This document shows positions 33,555 through 42,336 of a stretch of DNA of 64,000 bases, in pieces. Source of the DNA: JADFXI01 sp963784135 (GTDB lineage Bacteria; Nitrospirota; Thermodesulfovibrionia; Thermodesulfovibrionales; Dissulfurispiraceae); contig CAWAQG010000004.1 of NCBI GenBank assembly GCA_963784135.1, forward strand, positions 372,001 through 436,000, read 5' to 3'. Made by a program: the position numbers and the translations under genes. The notes under the pieces are model-generated. The model searched no databases and had not been told where the DNA came from. It saw nothing but the letters and a program-made list of their open reading frames with translations. How positions within the stretch are numbered: position 1 is the stretch's first letter; each line of letters opens with the position of its first letter.

Positions 33555-34661
33555 ATGAATAAACATGCGGATGAGCTGCTTCGTGAAAAGACGGTCTATC
33601 TCAACAGCATCTTGAAGTCTTCGCCTCTGGCCATCGCTGCCACAGACCTGGATTTCCGTATCACGTATTACAATGCGGCTGCCGAAAAGTTCTTTGGATA
33701 CATATCCGATGAGGTCGTTGGCAGGACGGTACCACATATTCATGAAAAACTGAAGGTGGACCCGTCACGTTTTGAAAGGGCCATTGAGATAGTAAAAAGT
33801 GAAAATATATATACATATAACGTCAGGGTAAATACAGAAAGCGGAGTTCGTTTCCTTGAGTCGCACGTATCGGGGATATGGGACGAGGACCATGAACTGA
33901 TGGGTTTTGTACTTATGTCCGCTGATGTTACCGATAAGATAAAAGCCGAGGAAGAGGTCAAAAATTACGCCCTTGAGCTGGAAAGGAGCAACAAGGAGTT
34001 GGAACTCTTTGCCTCGATAGCCTCGCATGATTTGCAGGAGCCGCTCCGCAGTATTTCGGGTTTTGCCCAACTCCTGCAGAGGCGATACAAAGACAAACTG
34101 GACCAGAATGCCGCTGAATTTATTTCTTACATAGTCGAAGGAGCAGACAGGATGCAGCAGTTGATCAGGGACCTGCTTGATTATTCGAGAATCACCACCA
34201 GAGGGAAATCTTTCGCACCGGTCGACTGCAATAAAGCCCTTGGAACTGCGCTTGCCAATTTAAGGGTCGCCATTGAAGAAAGCGGCGCCGCCGTCACATT
34301 CGACCCGCTCCCGGTTGTGAGCGCCGACTCCGGCCAGATAATTCGTTTATTCCAGAACCTTATCGGAAACGCCATAAAATATTGTGGACAAAGTGGGCCC
34401 GCTGTCCATGTCTCTGCAAAGCGAGAGGGGGATGAATGGTTATTTTCCGTAGCTGATAAAGGTATAGGCATAGACCCGCAATTTTATGCGCGCATATTCC
34501 AGATTTTCCAGCGTCTCCACAAGAGAGATGAATACCCCGGCACCGGTATAGGTCTCGCCGTCTGCAAGAAGATAGTTGACAGGCACGGAGGACGCATCTG
34601 GGTGAAATCCGAGTTGGGCAGGAACTCCACGTTTTATTTTACAATGCCGGCAGGTCAATAA
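33555..34661 (+). CDS. PAS sensor histidine kinase (368 aa)
   Basis: Soluble kinase. A PAS domain spans about 15-130 (SSPLAIAATDLDFRITYYNAA, GFVLMSADVTDKIKAEEEV). The histidine box is ELFASIASHDLQEPLRSISG with H158, and the ATPase has LIGNAIKYCG, SVADKGIGIDPQFYARIF and GTGIGLAVCKKIVDRHGG. The histidine box is of the type in bacteriophytochrome-like kinases. It begins 17 bases after ruvC and is followed by a receiver-kinase gene. The two may form a relay, with phosphate passing to D60 of the next protein. Confidence 0.92.
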   Translation: MNKHADELLREKTVYLNSILKSSPLAIAATDLDFRITYYNAAAEKFFGYISDEVVGRTVPHIHEKLKVDPSRFERAIEIVKSENIYTYNVRVNTESGVRFLESHVSGIWDEDHELMGFVLMSADVTDKIKAEEEVKNYALELERSNKELELFASIASHDLQEPLRSISGFAQLLQRRYKDKLDQNAAEFISYIVEGADRMQQLIRDLLDYSRITTRGKSFAPVDCNKALGTALANLRVAIEESGAAVTFDPLPVVSADSGQIIRLFQNLIGNAIKYCGQSGPAVHVSAKREGDEWLFSVADKGIGIDPQFYARIFQIFQRLHKRDEYPGTGIGLAVCKKIVDRHGGRIWVKSELGRNSTFYFTMPAGQ

Positions 34662-34715
34662 TGGCCGCTTGGGGAAGAGAGTTATGGCGGTGAAAATAGC
34701 GAGGCCGGAGAAAAT

Positions 34716-35912
34716 ATGACCGGTACTGATGTTGTACGAATACTTATGGTTGAAGACAATCCGGCTGATGCTATGTTCATAAGGGAGATGCTCCTTGAAA
34801 TGGACAATGTGCGAAGCATCGTCACACATGCAGGGACGCTTTCCGAAGCTGTTCGGCAACTCGAAACAACAAGTTCCGATATTGTGCTCCTGGACTTGAC
34901 TCTGCCTGATAGTGAATGGCCGCATACCATGCTCAGCGTCATTAAATGCGCTCCTGATGTGGCTGTTGTTATATTAACGGGTCTGGACGATGAAGAGCGT
35001 GCGATACAGTCGCTCAAGAAGGGCGCTCAGGATTATCTGGTCAAGGGTGATATAAACAGCAGGTTGTTGAGCCGGACTGTTCTCCATGCCATTGAGAGGC
35101 AGGGGCTTAAGCTCAAGATGATGCTTTTTGAAGAAGATCTCAAACAGAAACAGCGCCTGATCGGGGAACTGAACCTGACCCTGGAGCAGAGAGTCCTGGA
35201 AGAAACGGCCAAGAATACTGAGAAAGAATATATGCTGCTCCATCAGGGCAGGCTGGCGGCAATGGGAGAGATGATCGGCAACATTGCACACCAGTGGAGA
35301 CAGCCGCTGAATACTCTGGGGCTCCTTGTTCAGGACCTCAGTCATGCTGAACGCTATGGGGAACTGAACAGGGAATACCTCGACAGGAGCGTTGAAGAGG
35401 CAATGAAGACAATCAACTTCATGTCGCGGACCATAGACGATTTCAGGAACTTTTTCAGGCCGGACAAGGAAAAAACATTGTTTGGCCTGGCAGAAACCCT
35501 TAACCTGACGCTCTCTATTGTTGGGGACAGTTTCAGAAACAACAATATCAACATAGAACTGGAGATGCAGGATGACGCGGATATCGAGGGCTATCCTAAC
35601 GAGTATTCCCATGTCCTGCTGAACATTCTGACCAACGCGAAAGATATCTTTTTAGAGCGGGGCGTAGAGGCCCCAAATGTTATAATAAAGCTGTTCTGTG
35701 AAAATGGCAGGTCTGTTATTACTGTAGCGGACAACGCAGGAGGGGTAAAAGAGAACATTATGGATAAAATCTTTGACCCCTACTTTACAACAAAGAACCA
35801 GGGAACAGGGATCGGTCTGTATTTGTCGAAGGTGATAATAGAGAAGAACATGGGCGGAAAACTGACTGTCAGAAATACCGGCGGCGGGGCAGAGTTCAGG
35901 ATAGAGGTCTGA
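34716..35912 (+). CDS. Receiver - histidine kinase hybrid (398 aa)
   Basis: Receiver domain first (residues 1-125; acidic pair in MVEDNPADAMF, phospho-accepting D60 in VLLDLTLPDSEW, Lys in DYLVKGDINSRLL), then a coiled coil. A kinase core follows with MGEMIGNIAHQWRQPLN (H192) and an ATPase (NILTNAKDIFLE, KENIMDKIFDPYFTTKN, GTGIGLYLSKVIIEKNMGG). The kinase half is closely similar to that of the CHASE kinase at 21742. Order receiver-then-kinase suggests an intermediate in a phosphorelay from the PAS kinase upstream. ruvA begins 1 base after its stop, so these signalling genes appear built into the ruv transcript. Confidence 0.92.
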   Translation: MTGTDVVRILMVEDNPADAMFIREMLLEMDNVRSIVTHAGTLSEAVRQLETTSSDIVLLDLTLPDSEWPHTMLSVIKCAPDVAVVILTGLDDEERAIQSLKKGAQDYLVKGDINSRLLSRTVLHAIERQGLKLKMMLFEEDLKQKQRLIGELNLTLEQRVLEETAKNTEKEYMLLHQGRLAAMGEMIGNIAHQWRQPLNTLGLLVQDLSHAERYGELNREYLDRSVEEAMKTINFMSRTIDDFRNFFRPDKEKTLFGLAETLNLTLSIVGDSFRNNNINIELEMQDDADIEGYPNEYSHVLLNILTNAKDIFLERGVEAPNVIIKLFCENGRSVITVADNAGGVKENIMDKIFDPYFTTKNQGTGIGLYLSKVIIEKNMGGKLTVRNTGGGAEFRIEV

Positions 35913-35913
35913 T

Positions 35914-36486
35914 ATGATAGCATCATTACGCGGGAAGCTCATTTCAAAGAGACCTGACAGGCTGATAGTTGATGTGCATGGCGTAGGTTACAGCGTTCAG
36001 GTGCCCCTGACACTCATCTCGGCCCTTCCTGACGAGCACTCGGATATTTTTCTTTACATCCATACGCATGTGAGGGAAGATGCGCTGCAACTTTACGGCT
36101 TCCAGGCAGAAGATGAAAAAAGGATATTTACGACGCTGCTCGGGATTTCAGGCATCGGACCCAGGACCGCGCTCAACCTCCTTTCAACCATCCCCCCTGA
36201 AAAGTTTTATACTGCCATCGATGCTGAAGATGTTGATGTGTTGTGCAAGGTGCCGGGACTCGGCAAGAAAACGGCGCACCGGTTGATTCTTGAGCTGAAA
36301 GATAAGCTGCCGTCATTCAAAGAGAAAAAGAATACCGTGTATGACGACACGCTTTCTGCGCTGGTAAACCTTGGGTATAAAAAGAGCATTGCCCTTGATG
36401 CCATCGAAAAGGCATATGGTAGAGGTAAGAGCGATATTGAAAGTTTGCTCAGGGAGGCTTTAAAATATCTTACGGTGGATAAATGA
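35914..36486 (+). CDS. ruvA: Holliday junction branch-migration subunit RuvA (190 aa)
   Basis: Binds four-way junctions and loads RuvB. OB domain at the N-terminus (MIASLRGKLISKRPDRLIVDVHGVGY), two helix-hairpin-helix motifs in the middle (LLGISGIGPRTALNLLS and CKVPGLGKKTAHRLILEL), and a C-terminal RuvB-contacting domain (DDTLSALVNLGYKKSIALDAI). Length is normal. The ATG follows the kinase stop by one base, and the end overlaps ruvB by 4 bases. Confidence 0.95.
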   Translation: MIASLRGKLISKRPDRLIVDVHGVGYSVQVPLTLISALPDEHSDIFLYIHTHVREDALQLYGFQAEDEKRIFTTLLGISGIGPRTALNLLSTIPPEKFYTAIDAEDVDVLCKVPGLGKKTAHRLILELKDKLPSFKEKKNTVYDDTLSALVNLGYKKSIALDAIEKAYGRGKSDIESLLREALKYLTVDK

Positions 36487-37505
36487 GGATAGAGGACAAA
36501 GAGATAGGGCCTTTGTGTCCCGAAGCGGACCAGGAGGAACTGACTTATGAGACTAACCTGCGGCCCCGCTCACTTAATGAGTTTGTAGGACAGCAGCGGA
36601 CCAAGGATAATTTGAAGGTCTTTATTGCTGCCGCTGCGCTGAGGAAGGAGCCGCTCGACCACGCGCTTTTTTTCGGCCCTCCCGGTCTCGGCAAAACAAC
36701 GCTTGCCGCTATTATAGCCAACGAGTTGGCGGTGAATATAAGAACCACGTCGGGCCCGGTACTCGAAAGACCCGGGGACCTGGCAGCTATATTGACCAAT
36801 CTTTCCGACCGCGACATACTGTTCATTGATGAAATTCACCGGCTGCCGAGGATTGTGGAAGAGGTGCTCTATCCGGCTATGGAGGACTTTAACCTTGACA
36901 TTATTATAGGCCAGGGCCCCAACGCCAGGACTTTAAAATTGAACCTCCCGCGCTTTACTCTGATAGGCGCTACCACACGTACGGGGCTTTTGACCTCTCC
37001 GCTGCGCGACAGGTTCGGTGTCATATGCAGGCTCGAGTTTTACACTCCGGATGAACTGAAGGAAATAGTGGGACGGTCTGCGCACCTGCTTGAAATGCTG
37101 ATAAAAGAAGACGCCGCCATTGAGATTGCGAAGAGATCACGGGGCACGCCGAGGATCGCAAACCGGCTGCTCAAGAGAATCAGGGATTTTGCCCAGGTCA
37201 AGGGGGATGGAAGTATCGATATGGCGATAACCAGGGAGGCCCTGACAGCGCTTGACATCGACCACCTCGGACTTGATGATGTCGACAGAAAGCTGCTAAG
37301 GGCCATTATCGACAAGTTCAGCGGGGGGCCGGCCGGCGTTGATGCTATAGCGGCCTCCATGAGGGAGGACCGGGAAACGATTGAAGATGTGTATGAGCCG
37401 TATCTACTGCAGGAGGGCCTTATTGAAAGGACAGCGAGAGGAAGGCTTGCTACAAGGCGGGCCTACGAGCATTTAGGAAAAAAACTGCCTGACGGCCTGT
37501 TTTAA
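36483..37505 (+). CDS. ruvB: Holliday junction helicase RuvB (340 aa)
   Basis: AAA+ motor that drives branch migration. The N-terminus TYETNLRPRSLNEFVGQQRTK is typical; Walker A GPPGLGKTTLAAIIANEL, Walker B ILFIDEIHRLPRIVEE, sensor 1 LIGATTRTGLLTSPLRDRFG, and the winged-helix C-terminus LLQEGLIERTARGRLATRRAYEHLG. Full length. queH starts 4 bases downstream, so the ruv transcript probably continues into it. Confidence 0.96.
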   Translation: MRIEDKEIGPLCPEADQEELTYETNLRPRSLNEFVGQQRTKDNLKVFIAAAALRKEPLDHALFFGPPGLGKTTLAAIIANELAVNIRTTSGPVLERPGDLAAILTNLSDRDILFIDEIHRLPRIVEEVLYPAMEDFNLDIIIGQGPNARTLKLNLPRFTLIGATTRTGLLTSPLRDRFGVICRLEFYTPDELKEIVGRSAHLLEMLIKEDAAIEIAKRSRGTPRIANRLLKRIRDFAQVKGDGSIDMAITREALTALDIDHLGLDDVDRKLLRAIIDKFSGGPAGVDAIAASMREDRETIEDVYEPYLLQEGLIERTARGRLATRRAYEHLGKKLPDGLF

Positions 37506-37509
37506 CCGG

Positions 37510-38055
37510 ATGAAGCTGCTGATGCATATCTGTTGTGCAAACTGCGCCACCTATCCCTTATCGGTGGTCAAAGAGCGCGGCATTACGGTAAAAGGTTTCT
37601 GGTCCAATCCTAACATCCACCCTTTCATTGAATATAAGAACAGACTTGAGGCCCTTCAAAAACTCCAGCAACTGTGGGGGTTGGATATCGAGTACAACGA
37701 TTATTACGGTTTACAGGAATATCTCAGAAATGTAGTCGGAAATGAGGGCAACAGATGCGAATATTGCTATACCGCCAGACTGGAACAGGCTGCCCTGAAG
37801 GCCCTGGAGATAAAGGCGGATGCATTTTCAACCACCCTCCTGGTGAGCCCGTATCAGAAATTTGATCTGGTTATCGATATCGGGCGCCTGATGCAGAAGC
37901 GTTACGCTATAGAATTTTATGGCGAGGATTTCAGGCCCGGCTTTCGTGAGGGCAGGCGAATGGCCGGTACAATGGACCTCTACAGGCAGCAATACTGCGG
38001 CTGTATCTATTCTGAAATGGAGAGATATCAAAAAACCGTGAGATGTGAATCGTGA
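37510..38055 (+). CDS. queH: Epoxyqueuosine reductase QueH (181 aa)
   Basis: Last step of queuosine synthesis at tRNA position 34, by the QueH rather than the QueG enzyme. The four ligand-type Cys sets are present: HICCANCATYP near the start, RCEYCYTARLEQAA in the middle and QYCGCIYSE near the end. STTLLVSPYQKFDLV is the family's ATP-loop-like region. The final residues (TVRCES) and the stop are read from a heptamer repeat, so the native tail may have been replaced. queA is 1.3 kb downstream, supporting the pathway call. Confidence 0.93.
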   Translation: MKLLMHICCANCATYPLSVVKERGITVKGFWSNPNIHPFIEYKNRLEALQKLQQLWGLDIEYNDYYGLQEYLRNVVGNEGNRCEYCYTARLEQAALKALEIKADAFSTTLLVSPYQKFDLVIDIGRLMQKRYAIEFYGEDFRPGFREGRRMAGTMDLYRQQYCGCIYSEMERYQKTVRCES

Positions 38056-38146
38056 AACGTGAAAAGTTAAAGGCAAAACAGAAGACAAAAAATGGGCTGT
38101 CGACTTTTGTTTTTCACGATTCACGATTCACGTTTCACGGTCTTTA
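38035..38146. repeat. Heptamer repeat, locus 4 (CGTGAAA/CGTGAAT palindrome)
   Basis: Left arm 38035-38066 and inverted right arm 38111-38146 (units TTCACGA, TTCACGT), with about 45 bases between. The queH stop codon (38053-38055) is inside the left arm. The DUF2905 gene starts 17 bases after the right arm. Confidence 0.9.
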
Positions 38147-38163
38147 AACGATTCACGTTTGTT

Positions 38164-38388
38164 ATGGACGGATTGCATCAGATAGGGAGGTTTTTAATAA
38201 TTACCGGCATTGTTTGTGCCGCAGTGGGAGGGTTGTTTCTTTTTTCCGGAAAGGTCCCATGGCTCGGCAGGCTTCCCGGTGATATTATTATCCAAAAGAA
38301 AAATTTCACCTTCTATTTCCCTCTTGCGACCAGTGTCCTTGTCAGCATCCTTCTCACCCTGCTGCTCTGGTTTTTAGGCAGGCGCTGA
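38164..38388 (+). CDS. DUF2905 two-helix membrane protein (74 aa)
   Basis: Matches the DUF2905 pattern: first helix FLIITGIVCAAVGGLFLF, a short loop with GKVPWLGRLPGDIIIQKKNFTFYFPL (the conserved GRLPGDI and FTFYFPL), then a second helix SVLVSILLTLLLWFLG. I chose the ATG at 38164. The longer reading frame, from 38092, would begin within the heptamer repeat and add repeat-encoded residues. The function of the family is unknown. The next gene's ATG follows directly after the stop. Confidence 0.85.
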   Translation: MDGLHQIGRFLIITGIVCAAVGGLFLFSGKVPWLGRLPGDIIIQKKNFTFYFPLATSVLVSILLTLLLWFLGRR

Positions 38389-39396
38389 ATGGGCACTAAA
38401 TACCTTAAGCCATTTTTAGTCGCCCTTGTTTTATGCATTGCGGCCCATCCTTCTCCGTCAGTCGCGCAACCGACCATGCGGGTATTGCTGGTTGACGGCA
38501 AAAATGCGACTATACCTCAGAATGGCGAGCAGGTCGAGAAGATCGGCACTGCCAGGGGAGAGGTCATTTTAAGCGGAATGAAATATTTCGGCAATATTGA
38601 GGTCTGGAAGGGTGAGAGGGGACTCTATATAATTAATGAAATCTCCCTGGAGGATTACATAAAAGGAGTGGTGGCCGCCGAAGTAAGCGGCAAATGGGAA
38701 AGTGAGGCGCTAAAGGCCCAGGCAGTTGCGGCCCGTACGTATGCCTTGTACCAGCGGTTGCACAATGTAACGTCTAAAATGCGCTACCATCTTACTTCAA
38801 CCGTCCTGCATCAGGCATACAAGGGAAATGGCGTTCCGGCGAGCATAGCAAAAGCGGTAGATGAGACAAAGGGAGAGGTGCTTATGTATGATGGAAGCCC
38901 CATTATTGCTTACTATCATTCTACAAGCGGCGGGATTACGGAGGACCCGGTTGAGGTTTTCGGCAAAAGCTATCCCTATTTAAAATCCATCGAGACAAAC
39001 TGTGAACTCTCTCCTTATTACATGTGGGAGAAGAGGCTGCCTGCTGCGGACATTGAGAGGGCAATGAATGTGTCTGGTCTAAAGGACATTATTATTGACT
39101 CATATACGGTATCAAACCGGGTCAAGGTATTCAGGCTTGTAACTGAAAGCGGCGAAGTTGAAGTCTCCGGCAATGTTTTCAGAAAGAATATCGGCTGGGA
39201 TGAACTGCCAAGCACTTTGATTACAGCTGTTACCAGGGACGGAACTATTTATATCTTTGAGGGAAGAGGCTATGGCCACGGCGTCGGCATGTGCCAGTGG
39301 TCTGCTCTTGAAATGGCGAAAGAGGGAAAAAGTTACACGGAGATACTCTCCACGTTTTACCCGGGGACTACTATTGAGCGCTATGAGGACCGCTGA
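38389..39396 (+). CDS. SpoIID/LytB-domain secreted protein (335 aa)
   Basis: Signal peptide at residues 1-26 (LKPFLVALVLCIAAHPSPSVAQ). A SpoIID-like domain follows: EISLEDYIKGVVAAEVSGKWESEALKAQAVAARTYAL, YHSTSGGITEDPVEVFG and GRGYGHGVGMCQWSALEMA. SpoIID cleaves peptidoglycan glycan strands that lack peptides. In non-sporulating bacteria LytB-type proteins act on the cell wall at division or repair. The conserved catalytic-type Glu in AAEVSGKWE is present. The gene overlaps queA by 14 bases. A SPOR-domain gene follows queA, and SPOR domains bind the same bare glycan, so the two may work together. Confidence 0.88.
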   Translation: MGTKYLKPFLVALVLCIAAHPSPSVAQPTMRVLLVDGKNATIPQNGEQVEKIGTARGEVILSGMKYFGNIEVWKGERGLYIINEISLEDYIKGVVAAEVSGKWESEALKAQAVAARTYALYQRLHNVTSKMRYHLTSTVLHQAYKGNGVPASIAKAVDETKGEVLMYDGSPIIAYYHSTSGGITEDPVEVFGKSYPYLKSIETNCELSPYYMWEKRLPAADIERAMNVSGLKDIIIDSYTVSNRVKVFRLVTESGEVEVSGNVFRKNIGWDELPSTLITAVTRDGTIYIFEGRGYGHGVGMCQWSALEMAKEGKSYTEILSTFYPGTTIERYEDR

Positions 39397-40483
39397 TTTC
39401 GATTTTGATCTGCCCCAGGAATTGATTGCGTCGCGACCTTCCGAAAAGAGAGACCATTCACACCTGCTGATACTCCATAGGGATGGCTTTATTGAGCATA
39501 AGCGCTTTTTTGATATTTTAGACTATCTTGAAGAAGGCGATATGGTATTAATGAACAATACCAGGGTATTTCCCGCGCGCATTATCGGCAAAAAGACGGG
39601 GGGGGGGACAGTCGATATTCTATTGGTCAGAGAAACGGCTGACAAGGCGATATGGGAAATATTATGTAAGGGACATTGTGATGGTCCCGTGACCGTTTTT
39701 GACGGTATTAACGCAGAGATCGAAACCCATTGTTCGGATGAGCGGAACGGGAAAAAGAGATATCTGAGGGTCCCGGAAAACGCTGTTGTTAAACTGAACG
39801 ACCTGGTTTGGAAATATGGTTATATGCCGCTGCCGCCCTATATTAAGCGTATGCCCGAAGATGCGGACAAGGAACGCTACCAGACTGTATATGCCGAGAA
39901 GCAGGGATCAATAGCGGCGCCGACTGCAGGACTTCATTTTACCGATGAGCTTATACGGAAAATACAAAATAAGGGAGTATTTGTGAGGTTTTTGACGCTC
40001 CATGTCGGGACAGGCACGTTTAAGCCGGTAAGGGCCGAATCTTTGGAAGACCACAATATGGACCCGGAATATTTTGAAATGGACCAATCCATAATACAAG
40101 AGTTGCAGCAGGTAAAGAAGAGCGGCAGAAAGGTTATTGCGGTGGGGACAACAACAACCCGGACATTGGAGGGCATTGCAAGCGGGGAATGCACTATTTT
40201 CAATGAGCTGAATAGTTCAAGCGACCCTTTGGCGAAGAGCGCTCTGCCCGACACAGGCAGCCAGAGGCCTGTTATAAAAGGGGCCACTGACATCTTTATT
40301 TGTCCTGGTTACAGCTTCAAAGCGGTCGACTGCCTCGTCACCAATTTTCACCTGCCCCGTTCAACGCCGCTTATGCTGGTATCTGCACTATCAGGCTTTG
40401 GCAGGATAGCAAAGGCTTACAAGGAAGCCATTGCAAAGGATTATAGATTTTTCTCCTATGGTGATGCTATGCTAATTTTATGA
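39383..40483 (+). CDS. queA: S-adenosylmethionine:tRNA ribosyltransferase-isomerase QueA (366 aa)
   Basis: Transfers the ribosyl part of SAM onto preQ1 in tRNA to make epoxyqueuosine, the substrate of QueH. Signatures: FDFDLPQELIASRPSEKRDHS at the start, MVLMNNTRVFPARI, SIAAPTAGLHFTDELI, LHVGTGTFKPVR and VTNFHLPRSTPLMLVSALSGF. I start it at the ATG at 39383, whose product begins MRTADFDFDL. The frame is open from 39257, but the extra 42 residues are the SpoIID gene read out of phase. A run of ten G (39598-39607) encodes Gly-Gly-Gly near residue 73. A one-base slip there would break the gene. Confidence 0.94.
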   Translation: MRTADFDFDLPQELIASRPSEKRDHSHLLILHRDGFIEHKRFFDILDYLEEGDMVLMNNTRVFPARIIGKKTGGGTVDILLVRETADKAIWEILCKGHCDGPVTVFDGINAEIETHCSDERNGKKRYLRVPENAVVKLNDLVWKYGYMPLPPYIKRMPEDADKERYQTVYAEKQGSIAAPTAGLHFTDELIRKIQNKGVFVRFLTLHVGTGTFKPVRAESLEDHNMDPEYFEMDQSIIQELQQVKKSGRKVIAVGTTTTRTLEGIASGECTIFNELNSSSDPLAKSALPDTGSQRPVIKGATDIFICPGYSFKAVDCLVTNFHLPRSTPLMLVSALSGFGRIAKAYKEAIAKDYRFFSYGDAMLIL

Positions 40484-41274
40484 GGGGTGTGGGGACCGAA
40501 AGATCATCAATCCTGCTGTTGAGCCGGAATACCGTGCTTATAGGCGCGCTTCTCATTACTGTTGCAAGTTTCGGTATAGGATATTTTTTTGGTTTCAGGG
40601 GCAGCGGTCCAGCCGAACAGGAGAAGCAGCCTGTTGAAAGCCCCAAGACGAGCGATGCTTTCCCTCCTGAAGAAAAGCGGGTCATTGAGCTTCCTGTAAA
40701 AGATGTTACCGGCAAACCCGCCGCCACTGCTCAGCCTGCGCCGGCAGATCAGCCTGAGCGGGCCGCTGAAGCCTCTGCTCAAAAACCCGCGGAAGCGCCT
40801 GCAACCCAGGCAAAAGGCGAAATCCCGAAGAGCCAGGATACAACAGAAAAAAGCAAAAAGCCTGGGACACAGAAGAATGAGGCCGTGACTGCCGCAGTTG
40901 CTGCAAATCAGGTCCAGGACAATGCTTCTGTAAAATCTGCCCAGCCGACCCAGCCGGCCCAGGCAGGAAGCGCTGCTTCTAAAAGCGGCAGGCATACCGG
41001 GGAGAAGGCAAAAAAGAAGGCAAAGAAGGCCGTCCCTTCCGGCAAACTGTACACCGTGCAAGTGGGAGCTTTTCCCAGTAAAGAAGGAGCTGATCAGCTT
41101 TATAAGGACCTGAAGGCAAAAAACTATAATCCTTATATTGTTAACGCAAACGGGAGCAACGATTACTTCAAAGTCAGGGTAGGGTCTTTTAAGGACAAGA
41201 AAGCTGCAGAAAAAAGTGCAGCGGCACTTTCGAAAAAAACGGGATTGCAGAATTTTGTGACCGCGGCGCAATAG
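40480..41274 (+). CDS. Membrane-anchored SPOR-domain protein (264 aa)
   Basis: A short cytoplasmic start, then one transmembrane helix (VLIGALLITVASFGIGYFFG, about 16-35). A long low-complexity Ala/Pro/Lys linker follows (about 60-185, with a basic AKKKAKKAV end). The SPOR domain occupies about 188-264 (YTVQVGAFPSKEGADQLYKDLKAKNYNPYI, FKVRVGSFKDKKAAEK). SPOR domains bind denuded peptidoglycan at the division site, as in FtsN and DedD. The ATG overlaps the queA stop. Its place behind a SpoIID-type gene fits a septal cell-wall role; that is inference. Confidence 0.9.
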   Translation: MRGVGTERSSILLLSRNTVLIGALLITVASFGIGYFFGFRGSGPAEQEKQPVESPKTSDAFPPEEKRVIELPVKDVTGKPAATAQPAPADQPERAAEASAQKPAEAPATQAKGEIPKSQDTTEKSKKPGTQKNEAVTAAVAANQVQDNASVKSAQPTQPAQAGSAASKSGRHTGEKAKKKAKKAVPSGKLYTVQVGAFPSKEGADQLYKDLKAKNYNPYIVNANGSNDYFKVRVGSFKDKKAAEKSAAALSKKTGLQNFVTAAQ

Positions 41275-41358
41275 GCCTCCGGCAATGAATATGCACTCCG
41301 GTGCTGAAATTCTCTCTTCGATTTTCAATAAATCCAAAGTGATAAAACATACATAAAA

Positions 41359-42336
41359 ATGGAGACTGTCACGAAAACAATAGAACTTGAACTTGATGAA
41401 GCTGAGGAATATCCTTTCCTGCACGGAGGGATCGATAAAACCCTTAAAGTCATTGAAGAATCCCTGGGAGTTGCCATCAGCGTAAGAGGGACTAAACTGA
41501 TTATCAGGGGCGAGGAAAGAGAAACAGAGAAGGCGGAACGGTTGATAGATGAACTCAGGTCCGTCAACAGGAACGGCTATGCCCTTAAACCTGAAGATAT
41601 AAGCTATGCGGTAAGATCAATGTGCGAGGGCGAGGATATTTCTGTCAAAGAGCTCTTTTCCGATAATATCCCCGTATCATCGAAGAGAAGGTTTATCATA
41701 CCTAAAACAGAGACGCAGCGGCTTTATATAAACGCGATACGCATGCATGATATTACATTCGGCATAGGTCCTGCGGGCACAGGCAAGACGTACCTCGCGA
41801 TGGCCATGGCCATCAGCTCGTTTCTGACAAAACAGGTTTCGAGGATCGTGCTGGTCAGACCTGCCGTAGAGGCGGGGGAAAAGCTGGGGTTCCTGCCCGG
41901 TGACATAGCAGAAAAGGTCAGCCCATATTTGAGGCCTCTTTACGATGCGCTTTTCGACATGATGGACATTGACAAGGCTTCAAAGCTCATCGAGCGGGGC
42001 ATTATAGAAATAGCGCCGCTCGCCTTTATGAGGGGGAGGACGCTGAACGACTCTTTTGTTATACTCGACGAGGCCCAGAACACCACCCCTGAACAGATGA
42101 AGATGTATCTGACGAGACTCGGCTTTGGATCAAAAACAGTGGTTACAGGAGATATTACGCAGATTGATCTGCCCCAGGACAGGACATCCGGACTTGTAGA
42201 GGCCATCAGAATACTCAAAAACATTGAGGACATAAAGATCATTCATTTTTCCGAACGGGACGTTGTGCGGCACCGGCTTGTGCAGGCAATCGTCAGGGCA
42301 TACGAAAAATATGAAAAACGGAACGTCGAAAAGTAG
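41359..42336 (+). CDS. phoH: PhoH-like ATPase (325 aa)
   Basis: Cytoplasmic ATPase and probable RNA helicase-like protein. After a roughly 100-residue N-terminal KH-like part comes Walker A FGIGPAGTGKTYLAMAMA (about 134-151), then VRPAVEAGEKLGFLPGD, Walker B ESFVILDEAQNTTPEQMKM-type sequence (here DSFVILDEAQN), and SKTVVTGDITQIDLP. It opens the common block phoH - HD hydrolase - ybeY - dgkA, linked to ribosome and RNA maturation. Its end overlaps the HD gene by 26 bases. Confidence 0.93.
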   Translation: METVTKTIELELDEAEEYPFLHGGIDKTLKVIEESLGVAISVRGTKLIIRGEERETEKAERLIDELRSVNRNGYALKPEDISYAVRSMCEGEDISVKELFSDNIPVSSKRRFIIPKTETQRLYINAIRMHDITFGIGPAGTGKTYLAMAMAISSFLTKQVSRIVLVRPAVEAGEKLGFLPGDIAEKVSPYLRPLYDALFDMMDIDKASKLIERGIIEIAPLAFMRGRTLNDSFVILDEAQNTTPEQMKMYLTRLGFGSKTVVTGDITQIDLPQDRTSGLVEAIRILKNIEDIKIIHFSERDVVRHRLVQAIVRAYEKYEKRNVEK

